DNA of 64,000 nt from Spongiimicrobium salis (GCF_043678055.1 NZ_JBHEQA010000002.1:1054001-1118000), one strand, 5' to 3'; positions 9,096 to 18,251 are shown, counted from the stretch's first letter. The notes: generated by a model from the sequence alone, not told the origin. Numbers and translations: made by a program.

Positions 9096-10086
9096 AACCT
9101 TACTTATTACCGGAGGTACAGGCTCTTTCGGAAATGCCGTACTAAAAAGATTTCTTGATACCGACATCAAGGAGATTCGAATTTTTTCAAGAGATGAAAA
9201 AAAACAGAATGATATGCGGACGCAATTGAACAATGACAAAGTAAAATTTTACATTGGCGATGTTCGCGATTTCAATAGTATCAATGCTGCCATGAAAGGT
9301 GTGGACTATGTGTTCCATGCGGCCGCTTTAAAACAAGTTCCTTCTTGCGAGTTTTTCCCCATTGAAGCGGCAAAGACCAACGTTTTTGGAACCCAAAATA
9401 CCATTGATGCTGCCGTAGCCAACGATGTCAAGAAAATAATTTGCTTGAGTACAGATAAAGCGGCCTACCCCATAAATGCCATGGGAATCAGTAAAGCCCT
9501 TATGGAAAAGGTAGCAGTGGCCGCTTCCCGTAATATTCCGGAAGATAACACTACGGTCTGCCTTACCCGATATGGTAATGTTATGGCCTCTAGAGGTTCG
9601 GTGATTCCACTTTTTGTAGATCAAATTAAAGAAGGAGAACCCCTGACCGTTACCGACCCTAAAATGACGCGTTTCCTAATGTCATTGGACGAAGCAGTGG
9701 AATTGGTCATCTTTGCATTCCAAAATGGACGTCAGGGCGATCTATTTGTCAATAAGGCCCCTGCAAGCACCATTAGCGATTTGGCAGAAGCCATAAAAGC
9801 CCTCTTTAAAGCAGAAAACGAGGTAAAAGTCATTGGGACGCGCCATGGAGAAAAACTCTATGAAACGCTCTGTACCAGGGAAGAAATGTTGAAAGCAGAG
9901 GATATGGGTGAATTTTACAGGATCCCAGCAGATAATAGGGATCTAAATTATAACCGATATTTTTCTGAAGGTGATGAGGATGTAAGTGATATTGAAGATT
10001 ATCACTCCCACAATACCAAACGATTATCTCCAGATGAAATCAAGGAAGTGCTCCTTGGTTTGGATTTTATCAAAGAAAATTTATAA
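9082..10086 (+). CDS. UDP-N-acetylglucosamine 4,6-dehydratase/5-epimerase, CapE/WbjB-like (334 aa)
   Basis: First enzyme of the UDP-L-FucNAc pathway: dehydration at C4/C6 with C5 epimerisation of UDP-GlcNAc. Seen: TGGTGSFG at 10-17 for NAD(P), STDKAAYPINAMGISK at 123-138 with T124-D125-K126 and Met134 in the place of the Tyr of the usual YxxxK pair. This Met substitution is a hallmark of the CapE/WbjB group as opposed to FlaA1/PseB dehydratases. The following genes, CapF-like and CapG-like, complete the same pathway, which supports the assignment strongly. The start overlaps the flippase gene by 14 bases. Confidence 0.88.
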   Translation: MFKNKTLLITGGTGSFGNAVLKRFLDTDIKEIRIFSRDEKKQNDMRTQLNNDKVKFYIGDVRDFNSINAAMKGVDYVFHAAALKQVPSCEFFPIEAAKTNVFGTQNTIDAAVANDVKKIICLSTDKAAYPINAMGISKALMEKVAVAASRNIPEDNTTVCLTRYGNVMASRGSVIPLFVDQIKEGEPLTVTDPKMTRFLMSLDEAVELVIFAFQNGRQGDLFVNKAPASTISDLAEAIKALFKAENEVKVIGTRHGEKLYETLCTREEMLKAEDMGEFYRIPADNRDLNYNRYFSEGDEDVSDIEDYHSHNTKRLSPDEIKEVLLGLDFIKENL

Positions 10087-10094
10087 TCTTGAAC

Positions 10095-10523
10095 ATGGAG
10101 CGAGCACAGATACTCGAAGGCAAAAATCATATCGATGACCGCGGTGTGCTACGGTTTTTCAATAATTTTGCTATGGATAAAATTGTGCGGTTTTATGAAA
10201 TAGCACCTTCCAGTACTGAAATTGTAAGAGCCTGGCAAGGGCATAAAAAGGAATCCAAATGGTTTTATTGCACGCAAGGTAGTTTTAAGATACAGCTCAT
10301 TAAAGTGGATGATTTTGACAGGCCTTCTGAGGATTTGCAACCTGAGATCTTTACTTTAACAGACCGTATTGCAGGAGTATTACATGTTCCCGGAGGTTAT
10401 GCAAGCGGATTCAAGGCTATAGAGGAAAACTCAAAAATGATGGTATATTCCGATATGAACCTTGTAGATTCTTCCAATGACGACTTTCGCTTTCCAATGG
10501 ATAAATGGGTAAAAAAATGGTAA
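10095..10523 (+). CDS. Cupin-fold sugar isomerase/epimerase-like protein, FdtA/WxcM/RmlC type (142 aa)
   Basis: A small single-domain cupin. Visible motifs are IDDRGVLRFFNNF near the N-terminus, VRAWQGHKKESKWFYCTQGSFKI (the cupin histidine and lysine-rich strand, residues about 44-65) and VLHVPGGYASGFKA near 95-108, all like the sugar 3,4-ketoisomerase and RmlC families. It is embedded between the CapE-like and CapF-like genes and overlaps the latter by 19 bases, so it is part of the cassette. The textbook three-enzyme FucNAc pathway does not need it, and its reaction is unknown. ATG 10095 is preferred over TTG 10089. Confidence 0.75.
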   Translation: MERAQILEGKNHIDDRGVLRFFNNFAMDKIVRFYEIAPSSTEIVRAWQGHKKESKWFYCTQGSFKIQLIKVDDFDRPSEDLQPEIFTLTDRIAGVLHVPGGYASGFKAIEENSKMMVYSDMNLVDSSNDDFRFPMDKWVKKW

Positions 10524-11647
10524 CAAAAAAAATAAAAGTAGGTATTACGGGACAATCTGGATTTATGGGGAGACATCTCTATAATTTCTTAGGTACCAAA
10601 GAAGAAATCAATCGCGTCCCTTTTGAAAAATCTTTTTTTAACGATTCAAAAAAATTAGAGGCATTTGTTCGTAATTGCGATGTCATTGTACACATTGCGG
10701 CTATGAACAGGCACGAAGATGCCCAGGTTATCTATGATACCAATGTGGGATTAACCTCCCGGTTGATAGAGGCTTGTAAGAGTACCGGGGCAACACCTAA
10801 AATTATATTTTCCTCTTCTACGCAGGAAGAAAGGGATAATCTTTATGGAAAATCCAAGAGAGCATCCAGAAAAAAATTGGAAGCATGGGCTTCTACACAG
10901 GGTGCTAAGGCAACATCCATGCTCATCCCTAATGTTTTCGGTCCCTTTGGGAAGCCATTTTACAACTCCGTAGTGGCCACTTTTTGTCATCAAGTCGTGG
11001 CAAACGAAACACCGAAAATCCATCAAGATGGAACATTGAACCTGATATACATCAATGAATTGAGCGAAGCGTTTTATAATGAAATCAGGAGTTCTGAAGA
11101 AGAATCGACCAAATCCTTTACAGTGCCCCATTCGGCTACAAAAAAGGTATCTGAAATCCTGGAACGCTTGCTATTTTATAAAGAAACCTACTATGATAAG
11201 GGTATGGTTCCCGATTTGAGCGATCCTTTTGAGATCAACCTGTTCAATACCTTTACGAGTTTTATCCCCAAGGATTATTTTCCACGAAAATTCACCCAAC
11301 ATGCTGATAACCGTGGTGCCTTTGTAGAAATCATGAGGGCCAATACCTCTGGGCAAACTTCCTTTTCTACAACTTTCCCCAATATTACAAGGGGAAATCA
11401 TTACCATACACGAAAAGTGGAGCGTTTTGCCGTAATCAAGGGAAAAGCCCGTATACAATTACGAAAAATAGATTCCGACGAGGTATTTAATTATGATTTG
11501 GATGGTGATGAGCCAGCCTATGTCGACATGCCTATTTGGTATACCCATAATATTACCAATACCGGAGATACAGAACTCATAACTCTTTTTTGGATCAACG
11601 AGCCTTATGACCCCGCCGATCCCGATACTTATTTTGTAGAGGTATAA
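10505..11647 (+). CDS. CapF/WbjC-like bifunctional SDR-cupin enzyme of UDP-L-FucNAc synthesis (380 aa)
   Basis: Two domains: an N-terminal SDR (residues about 8-245; ITGQSGFMGRHL at 13-24, IVHIAAMNRHED near 60-71) and a C-terminal cupin (about 250-380) with the GNHYHTRKVERF metal/substrate motif and PIWYTHNITNTG. This arrangement is diagnostic of CapF/WbjC, which epimerises the CapE product at C3 and then reduces it at C4 with NADPH to UDP-L-6-deoxytalose-type or FucNAc precursors. Length fits the family. Start is ATG 10505 or ATG 10517, both overlapping the upstream cupin gene. The CapG-like 2-epimerase follows after 21 bases. Confidence 0.9.
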   Translation: MGKKMVTKKIKVGITGQSGFMGRHLYNFLGTKEEINRVPFEKSFFNDSKKLEAFVRNCDVIVHIAAMNRHEDAQVIYDTNVGLTSRLIEACKSTGATPKIIFSSSTQEERDNLYGKSKRASRKKLEAWASTQGAKATSMLIPNVFGPFGKPFYNSVVATFCHQVVANETPKIHQDGTLNLIYINELSEAFYNEIRSSEEESTKSFTVPHSATKKVSEILERLLFYKETYYDKGMVPDLSDPFEINLFNTFTSFIPKDYFPRKFTQHADNRGAFVEIMRANTSGQTSFSTTFPNITRGNHYHTRKVERFAVIKGKARIQLRKIDSDEVFNYDLDGDEPAYVDMPIWYTHNITNTGDTELITLFWINEPYDPADPDTYFVEV

Positions 11648-11668
11648 AACCTTACTAAACAATAAACC

Positions 11669-12811
11669 ATGATAGAAAAACTTAAAGTAATCACCGTTGT
11701 AGGTACCCGGCCGGAAATCATTCGCCTTTCTTGTGTCATGCAAGCTTTGGATAGAAATGATGCCATTGAGCATATTTTAGTGCATTCTGGTCAGAATTAT
11801 GACTATGAATTGAATGAAATTTTCTTTGAAGACCTTGGTATAAGAAAGCCAGATCATTTTTTAAATGCCGCTGGTAAAAACGCAACAGAAACCATTGGAA
11901 ATATCATTGTCAAAATAGATCCTATTTTGGAGGCAGAAAATCCAGATGCATTTTTAGTATTGGGAGATACGAATTCTTGTTTATGTGCCATTCCTGCCAA
12001 GAAAAGAAAAATTCCAATTTTCCATATGGAAGCAGGGAATCGTTGCTTCGACCAACGAGTTCCAGAGGAAACGAACAGAAAAATCGTAGATCATATTGCC
12101 GATATCAATCTAACCTATAGCTCCATCGCCCGTGAATACCTATTGCGTGAAGGTTTATCTCCCGATCGGGTCATAAAGACCGGAAGCCCTATGTATGAGG
12201 TACTCACCAATTTTATGCCTAAAATTGAAGACTCAAACGTATTGGAAAAATTGGACCTTGAGGAAGGTAAATATTTTGTGGTTTCTTCCCATAGAGAGGA
12301 GAATATCAGCAATCCAAAGAATTTTTCAAATCTTATAGCATCCCTGAATACAATCGCTGAAACCTATGATTTTCCTATTATTGTTTCCACACATCCGAGG
12401 ACAAAAAAAATGATGGATTCCAAAAAAGTGGAGACCCATAAGAACATTCAATTTTTAAAACCTCTTGGGTTTTCAGATTATAACGCACTCCAATACCATT
12501 CTTTTGCGGTTTTGTCTGATAGCGGAACCATTTCCGAGGAGTCTTCCATTTTAAATTTTAGGGCATTGAACATCCGTGAAGCCCACGAACGCCCGGAGGC
12601 CATGGAAGAAGCTTCGGTAATGATGGTAGGGCTCAATCCCAAACGTATTATGCAGGGCTTGGCGGCAGTGGGACAGCAACAACGAAATCCGAAAAGGAAC
12701 TTCCGGGAGGTATATGACTATTCCATGCCCAATGTGAGCGAAAAAGTGGTTAGGATCATTTTGTCCTACACGGATTACGTCAATCGCGTGGTTTGGTCGA
12801 AAACAGAATAG
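11669..12811 (+). CDS. UDP-N-acetyl sugar 2-epimerase, CapG/WbjD-like (380 aa)
   Basis: Non-hydrolysing 2-epimerase of the GT-B-like WecB family. Seen: VVGTRPEIIRLS near 10-21, VHSGQNYDYELNEIFF near 38-53, HMEAGNRCFDQRVPEETNRK (about 122-141), SHREENIS in the second half and LSDSGTISEESS for uridine-diphosphate binding. In the CapE-F-G order the enzyme makes UDP-L-FucNAc from UDP-N-acetyl-L-pneumosamine; this context, rather than sequence alone, separates it from ordinary UDP-GlcNAc 2-epimerases. It ends one base before the next start codon. Confidence 0.88.
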   Translation: MIEKLKVITVVGTRPEIIRLSCVMQALDRNDAIEHILVHSGQNYDYELNEIFFEDLGIRKPDHFLNAAGKNATETIGNIIVKIDPILEAENPDAFLVLGDTNSCLCAIPAKKRKIPIFHMEAGNRCFDQRVPEETNRKIVDHIADINLTYSSIAREYLLREGLSPDRVIKTGSPMYEVLTNFMPKIEDSNVLEKLDLEEGKYFVVSSHREENISNPKNFSNLIASLNTIAETYDFPIIVSTHPRTKKMMDSKKVETHKNIQFLKPLGFSDYNALQYHSFAVLSDSGTISEESSILNFRALNIREAHERPEAMEEASVMMVGLNPKRIMQGLAAVGQQQRNPKRNFREVYDYSMPNVSEKVVRIILSYTDYVNRVVWSKTE

Positions 12812-12812
12812 T

Positions 12813-14012
12813 ATGAAAAACAATTCTTTGTTTATCTACAGTAATTTCGATTTCAAAAAGAAAAATGCGGGGGTCACGCGCATGGAATATTATGCCAAGG
12901 CCCTGGCAGATGATACTACGGAAGTCTATTTGGTCAGTTGTTCCTCTACTCCCATTGAAAAGGATTCTTTTGAAGAATTATATCCCAATGTATACCGGTT
13001 GAAGGAGAACAAAACCACCAATGGATTTTTCAAGACCTTGGGTTTTCTTAAAAAACTATATCGTTTTGCTAAAAGCAGGAAGAACAATCCTTCCTTCCTC
13101 TTTTATCCTTCGCCCCTTGTTAACTTAGAATTCCTTTCTGTGCTTTACCTACGATTGCTCAAACGGCAAAAGGTATTTTATGAGTTTAATGAGGTTAGAA
13201 AATATAGTTCCACTTTCAGTGAACCCTATTCGCTACGGAAACCGGGATATTCCATTAAAAAAATAGTGTACAAAACGGTATTCTTTATCATGGAGTTGTT
13301 TTTATCCACGTATTCCGGCTTGGTCTGCATCTCTACATCCATAGAAAAATACGGTCATTCTTTCAACAAAAAGACGGTACGGATTCCGATATTGACCGAT
13401 CCTTATCTGGAACAATCCGATTCCAGTACAGTTTATTCCGTATCCGAAGCTTTTAATATTGGTTTTTCAGGCAGTATCCATTTGCAAAAAGAACGATTAA
13501 AGGATTTTTTTAAGGTATTGTCCCAACTTAAAGAAGCGGGTTTTTTGTTTCACTTAAATTTATGCGGCCATGTCAACAAAAGACATAGGAGCCTTATTTT
13601 TGATACGCTTCTACCCGATTTGGGCATCATGGGAAATGTAACTTATTATGGCAATCTAGACGCCACGGAACTATCTACTTTTCTTAGTCAACAGGAATTG
13701 CTTGTCATTCCCCGTGGATATACCAAACAGAATAAATACGGTTTTTCGACAAAATTATCGGACTATCTAAATCACAAGAAACCTATTCTTGTTACTAAAG
13801 TAAGTGATAATGATCGCTATATTTTTGATGGAAAAAATGGTTTTATAGTCCCACCGGACGACGATCGGCTAATGCTCAATAAACTCATTCATATTATTAA
13901 AAATTACGATGACATTGCCGACCCCATAAAAGTAGCGGCCCAAAAAACCTCTAAGGAACATTTTTATTACAAAATGTATCAGGATAAACTATTTACATTT
14001 TTATTTCAATAA
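12813..14012 (+). CDS. Glycosyltransferase, GT4-like (399 aa)
   Basis: A GT-B-fold glycosyltransferase. The C-terminal nucleotide-sugar domain is visible in IGFSGSIHLQKERLKDFFKVL, YYGNLDATELSTFLSQQELLVIPRG and NKYGFSTKLSDYLNHKKPIL, followed by NGFIVPPDD. The N-terminal acceptor domain has VTRMEYYAKALADD. The classical EX7E is not obvious: the position is occupied by KYGFSTKLSDYL, a variant common in capsule loci. It probably adds one sugar of the repeat unit to the undecaprenyl-linked intermediate at the inner face of the membrane. It starts two bases after the CapG-like gene. Confidence 0.78.
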   Translation: MKNNSLFIYSNFDFKKKNAGVTRMEYYAKALADDTTEVYLVSCSSTPIEKDSFEELYPNVYRLKENKTTNGFFKTLGFLKKLYRFAKSRKNNPSFLFYPSPLVNLEFLSVLYLRLLKRQKVFYEFNEVRKYSSTFSEPYSLRKPGYSIKKIVYKTVFFIMELFLSTYSGLVCISTSIEKYGHSFNKKTVRIPILTDPYLEQSDSSTVYSVSEAFNIGFSGSIHLQKERLKDFFKVLSQLKEAGFLFHLNLCGHVNKRHRSLIFDTLLPDLGIMGNVTYYGNLDATELSTFLSQQELLVIPRGYTKQNKYGFSTKLSDYLNHKKPILVTKVSDNDRYIFDGKNGFIVPPDDDRLMLNKLIHIIKNYDDIADPIKVAAQKTSKEHFYYKMYQDKLFTFLFQ

Positions 14013-14016
14013 AGCC

Positions 14017-15099
14017 ATGAAAATCCTCTTGATCTCCCCAAATAGTACTTTAGGCGGTGCTGAGCAATATTTGAAGATGGTTGCCGGGCATTTCCATAAG
14101 GAAAGTGTTGAAGTAATCATTCTGAAAAAGACAAATACCACGGCTTGGAAAGACATTAAGGGGGAAGTACGCTATAAAAGTGACCGTTCAGAGGGAATTG
14201 GAATCCTACTTTTGTTTTTAGAGCTGTTGTTCAAAAAAAGGAAAAAATATGACCTCATCTTTACATCCCATGTATACACTACCGGGGTTGTCGGTATTTT
14301 TCTAAAACTGGGGTTGTTACGGACAACACATTTTGTGGGGAGAGAATCCACTTCTATTTTTAAAAGATTCTCTGGTTTAAAATTAATGACCTATAAGTTG
14401 TTCTATGCATTGGGATATTCTAAGGTAGATCTGCTTATTTGTCAGACAGCTTTCATGAAAGAACAGCTCTTAGCCGCCCTTCCCAAACTCTCCAATAGCA
14501 CAAAGGTGGAAGTGATTCCCAACCCTATAAACTTAGATGAAATAGCCACTCGCGGAGCGATGCCATTAGATCATCCTCTTTTACATAAGAAATATATTGT
14601 TTCCGCCGGACGTTTGATACCTGAAAAAGGATACGACCTTTTAATTCCGGCATTCAAAGCACTACTCCCCTCTTTTCCAGATGTGTCGCTAGTGATTTTG
14701 GGAGAGGGAAAAGATCGGGAGCTATTGGAGCAATTGATAGCTACATTGGATCTACAGGAAAAGGTATTCCTGCCCGGTTTTCAAAAAAATGTGCTCCCCT
14801 TCTTTAAAAATGCGGAAGCTTGCGTAGTTTCATCCAGGATCGAAGGGTTTCCCAATGTTCTTTTACAAATGATGTCCCAAAACACCAAAGTGGTTTCCAC
14901 AGAATGTGCTGGAGGTATTAGCGATATCCCGGGAATTGAGACCCTTCCCCCAAAAATTGAGGAAAAATTGACTATCGCTTTACGAACGGTACTCACTCAA
15001 GATTTAACTAAAAATAGGAAAACATTTGATTCCTACTTAAAAAAGAGGGATATTCGATTTTTTATTGCTCGTATTAACAATTTTTTACATGAATCCTAA
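14017..15099 (+). CDS. Glycosyltransferase family 4 (360 aa)
   Basis: A typical GT4 enzyme: NSTLGGAEQYLKMVAGHF near the N-terminus, VEVIPNPINLDEI at about 164-176, SAGRLIPEKGYDLLIPAF, VILGEGKDRELLEQLI and SSRIEGFPNVLLQMMSQ. In the EX7E motif the second Glu is replaced by Gln (EGFPNVLLQ), a known natural variation. It likely transfers a HexNAc or uronic acid within the repeat unit. It lies four bases after the previous gene and overlaps the next by 11 bases, so translation is coupled. Confidence 0.82.
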   Translation: MKILLISPNSTLGGAEQYLKMVAGHFHKESVEVIILKKTNTTAWKDIKGEVRYKSDRSEGIGILLLFLELLFKKRKKYDLIFTSHVYTTGVVGIFLKLGLLRTTHFVGRESTSIFKRFSGLKLMTYKLFYALGYSKVDLLICQTAFMKEQLLAALPKLSNSTKVEVIPNPINLDEIATRGAMPLDHPLLHKKYIVSAGRLIPEKGYDLLIPAFKALLPSFPDVSLVILGEGKDRELLEQLIATLDLQEKVFLPGFQKNVLPFFKNAEACVVSSRIEGFPNVLLQMMSQNTKVVSTECAGGISDIPGIETLPPKIEEKLTIALRTVLTQDLTKNRKTFDSYLKKRDIRFFIARINNFLHES

Positions 15100-16243
15100 G
15101 CAAAAACTCATTAGAATTACCACTGTACCCGGTTCTCTGGTTACCTTGCTCAATGGGCAATTGAAACATATGACCCAATTCTATGATGTTATCGGAATCT
15201 CTTCCAGTTATAATGGCCGTTTGGCCCAATTTTCCGAAGAAGAACATGTTGATGTAATTCCTGTGGAAATGACCAGGACCATTTCTCCATTCAAAGATTT
15301 ACGGGCAACGTACCAACTGTATAGGATTTTTAAACGAGAGAAACCTTTTATTGTACATACGCATACGCCCAAGGCAGGTACGGTGGGTATGCTCGCAGCA
15401 AAATTGGCCGGAGTACCGCATAGATTGCATACCATTGCCGGAATGCCCTTATTGGAAGCTACGGGCACAAAGCGAAAGTTATTGGATCTTGTGGAGAAAA
15501 TCACTTATTCCTGTGCCACTAAGATCTATCCCAATTCCTTTGGCTTAAAGGATATCATTATACAAAACAAGTACACTGACGAAGCCTCCTTAAAAGTCAT
15601 TGCCAATGGCAGTTCCAACGGCATTGACACGGAACACTTTGACCCAGACCGCATTCCCCTTAAAGAGCGGGAAGAACTAAGAAAAAGTTTAGGCATAGCA
15701 GAAGATGATTTTGTCTTTGTTTTTATTGGAAGGATCGTTAAAGACAAAGGTATTGAAGAATTGACCGCTGCCTTTGAGATCATCAATCAAAAGTTCCCAA
15801 AAACAAAGCTTTTGCTCGTGGGTCCCTTCGAAAAGAAATTAGATCCACTGTCCGAACGGGCCGAAAAGATCGTCACAGACCATAAAAATGTAATTTATGT
15901 GGGGAGTCAACGAGACGTAAGGCCTTATTTTTTAATGGCACATATACAGGCTTTTCCCAGTTATAGGGAAGGTTTCCCCAATGTGGTCATGCAGGCAGGA
16001 GCTCTGGGTATCCCAAATATAGTTTCGAACATCAATGGCTGTAATGAAATTATTGAGGATAAGGTGAATGGAGTCATCATTCCTGTCAAAAACATAGATG
16101 CTTTGGCAAATGCCATGGAATGGGCCATACAAAACAAGGAGGAAGTAGAAAAAATGGGAAAGGTATCCCGTGAAATGATACGCAGTCGTTTCGAAAGAAA
16201 TTTGGTGTGGTCAAAATTGTTGGAAGAATATAGAAATTTATAG
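15089..16243 (+). CDS. Glycosyltransferase family 4, PglA/FucNAc-transferase-like (384 aa)
   Basis: N-terminal RITTVPGSLVTLLNGQL, HTHTPKAGTVGMLAAKLAG and GMPLLEATG resemble Bacteroidota transferases that act on the first HexNAc after a PglC-type initiating enzyme. C-terminal motifs include FIGRIVKDKGIEELTAAF, VGSQRDVRPYF, and YREGFPNVVMQAGALG, where Gln again takes the place of the second Glu of EX7E. It ends with NINGCNEIIEDKVNG. The ATG at 15089 is chosen because it gives the usual short N-terminus; a TTG at 15065 would only add eight residues. After it comes a 149-bp gap, so the first part of the operon may end here. Confidence 0.83.
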   Translation: MNPKQKLIRITTVPGSLVTLLNGQLKHMTQFYDVIGISSSYNGRLAQFSEEEHVDVIPVEMTRTISPFKDLRATYQLYRIFKREKPFIVHTHTPKAGTVGMLAAKLAGVPHRLHTIAGMPLLEATGTKRKLLDLVEKITYSCATKIYPNSFGLKDIIIQNKYTDEASLKVIANGSSNGIDTEHFDPDRIPLKEREELRKSLGIAEDDFVFVFIGRIVKDKGIEELTAAFEIINQKFPKTKLLLVGPFEKKLDPLSERAEKIVTDHKNVIYVGSQRDVRPYFLMAHIQAFPSYREGFPNVVMQAGALGIPNIVSNINGCNEIIEDKVNGVIIPVKNIDALANAMEWAIQNKEEVEKMGKVSREMIRSRFERNLVWSKLLEEYRNL

Positions 16244-16392
16244 TTCCTTTCTCCCACTTTAATTTCATTGTCCCTCCTTAAAAATATAAGCGTTTGTAGG
16301 TGTCGTACGACTTTGTCGTGGATGTTTTCTTCTTTCATGATTAAAATTGCATATCTTTATTGGGACCGCACCACTTTTTACCGAAAGAAATC

Positions 16393-17421
16393 ATGAAGCT
16401 CTTATATTTTTTTTATCTCCTTAAAAAGACCCGATTTTCTACCTTGATAAGGCAAATAAAACATTTAAAAAAAATAAAAAAATGGTCTTATTTCAAAGTT
16501 TTATCCAAGGTTTTAGGGGCATTTTTACAATATAACACTGCTTTCCTCGACTATTTCAGTTTCAAGTTTTATGAGAAATCGGAAGCTCAAAAAGCAGCGT
16601 TTATTGATCCAATATTTCTCTACAAATTTCAAAAAGCTTTAAATAAAAGGGAAGACCGGAAATATTTTAAAAACAAAGATCTTTTCTTAGAAAAATTCAA
16701 GGCCTACATAGACCATGATCACTTCCTCCCTTTTGAGAACGATCTCACCTCCTTTACTTCTTGGTTAAAGCAGCGTACCCCTGCCTCGCTTATCTTAAAA
16801 AGTAGTACCGGTTATCAGGGTGTCGGTATTGAAAAGGTCCAAGTATTACAAAAGGGAAATATCTATTTCTTTAATAGCATGAATATTGAATCCTTCTATG
16901 TCTTCCTTAAAAAGAACAGACTTGATTTGATCGAGGTGGCCATAGAACAGCATCCCATCTTAAATCATATGTATTCTGGATCCCTTAATACCATACGTAT
17001 AATTACCGTGGTAGATTCCCAAAAGAAGGTTCATTTTCTTGGGGCCATGCTTCGTGTAGGTACTACGGGCTTTGTAGATAATTTTAGTGCGGGAGGAGTG
17101 AGCGCCCAAATCGATTTAAAAACGGGGATAGTTATTGCCCCTTTGGTTTCCAAGGATTCCAGATTAATACACGAGTCTGGAAAGCATCCTATTACCCATA
17201 AAGACATTATAGGTGTTGCTTTGCCATTTTGGGTAGAATTAAAGGAAATGGTTGGCCAGGCAGCACTTGTAGTACCCTCTGTACGAACAGTGGGCTGGGA
17301 CGTTGCCATTACTTCAAAAGGGCCTTATTTATTGGAAGGAAATGACAATTGGAACCAAGTAATCTGGCAACGCACCTCTGATGAAGGCTATAAAAAGGAG
17401 TTAGAGGAGTTTCTTAACTGA
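16393..17421 (+). CDS. Sugar-transfer-associated ATP-grasp protein (342 aa)
   Basis: The N-terminal 100 residues are basic and aromatic-rich. From about 130 on the ATP-grasp fold is visible: LILKSSTGYQGVGIEKV (lysine and glycine-rich loop), SGSLNTIRIITV, HFLGAMLRVGTTGFVDNFSAGG and GWDVAITSKGPYLLEGNDNW with the acidic metal ligands near the end. This matches the family found beside sugar transferases (ATPgrasp_ST, PF14397 by recollection). ATP-grasp enzymes join a carboxylate to an amine; here the partner could be a uronic acid of the polymer, but no reaction is established. ATG 16393 is preferred over TTG 16360. It stands between two gaps of 149 and 226 bp. Confidence 0.75.
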   Translation: MKLLYFFYLLKKTRFSTLIRQIKHLKKIKKWSYFKVLSKVLGAFLQYNTAFLDYFSFKFYEKSEAQKAAFIDPIFLYKFQKALNKREDRKYFKNKDLFLEKFKAYIDHDHFLPFENDLTSFTSWLKQRTPASLILKSSTGYQGVGIEKVQVLQKGNIYFFNSMNIESFYVFLKKNRLDLIEVAIEQHPILNHMYSGSLNTIRIITVVDSQKKVHFLGAMLRVGTTGFVDNFSAGGVSAQIDLKTGIVIAPLVSKDSRLIHESGKHPITHKDIIGVALPFWVELKEMVGQAALVVPSVRTVGWDVAITSKGPYLLEGNDNWNQVIWQRTSDEGYKKELEEFLN

Positions 17422-17647
17422 TTTTCCATTTTTTAAATACAGAACATTTTGTTTTAAACAGTTCATTTATCTAGAATTGGTTTTATACTATACGGCAATC
17501 AGAATTCTATTGTATATTTACCGAAAATCAAAAACAGAAAATAGCTGTAAAAAGCAATAGATTCGGATAAAAACAGTTTGTAATAAAGAATAAGGATGAA
17601 CGCAATGATCATTAATGTATTTTTAGGTAATCTTCAAAAAAAAGGCT

Positions 17648-18250
17648 TTGTATAAACATTTTTTCAAAAGAATCTTTGATTTGATAGCTGCTTTGCTTGG
17701 GCTGTTGGTGTTGTCCCCTATTTTCATTATTGTTTTTATCATTCTTGGCATCAGTAATGGCGGCAAACCCTTTTTTATACAGGAACGCCCGGGAAAGCAA
17801 GGTAGAATATTTAAAATCATCAAGTTCAAAACCATGAACGATAAAAAAGATGATCAAGGAGATTTACTCCCCGATTTTGACAGAATCACTGCTTTTGGGG
17901 GATTTGTGCGTAAGTTTTCCTTGGATGAAATCCCACAATTGATCAATGTTCTTAGAGGAGATATGAGCGTAGTTGGTCCAAGACCCCTATTAGTTTCGTA
18001 TCTACCTTTATATAATGCCGAACAACGGAAAAGACATACGGTACGACCGGGAATCACAGGTTTGGCCCAGGTTAACGGTAGAAATGCCATTTCTTGGGAC
18101 CAAAAGTTTAAATACGATGTGGAATATACCGAAACTGTCAGTGTGTCCGTAGATTTGAAAATTATTTTAAAAACCGTTAAAAAGGTTTTCATTTCTGAAG
18201 GGATTGTAGCCAACGATAAAGTAACTATGGAAAAATTTAAAGGAAATTAG
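17648..18250 (+). CDS. Initiating phosphoglycosyl transferase, PglC-like (200 aa)
   Basis: A monotopic bacterial sugar transferase that loads the first sugar phosphate onto undecaprenyl phosphate. Seen: KRIFDLIAALLGLLVLSPIF (re-entrant membrane helix, about 7-26), PFFIQERPGKQGRIFKIIKF, the catalytic Asp-Glu pair in FSLDEIPQLINVLRGD, VVGPRPLL and TVRPGITGLAQVNGR. The 200-residue length fits the small PglC form without the extra membrane domain of WcaJ/WbaP. The start is TTG 17648; a stop lies in frame at 17624 with no ATG between. The PglD-like gene follows after one base, the usual pairing. Confidence 0.9.
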   Translation: MYKHFFKRIFDLIAALLGLLVLSPIFIIVFIILGISNGGKPFFIQERPGKQGRIFKIIKFKTMNDKKDDQGDLLPDFDRITAFGGFVRKFSLDEIPQLINVLRGDMSVVGPRPLLVSYLPLYNAEQRKRHTVRPGITGLAQVNGRNAISWDQKFKYDVEYTETVSVSVDLKIILKTVKKVFISEGIVANDKVTMEKFKGN

Positions 18251-18251
18251 C

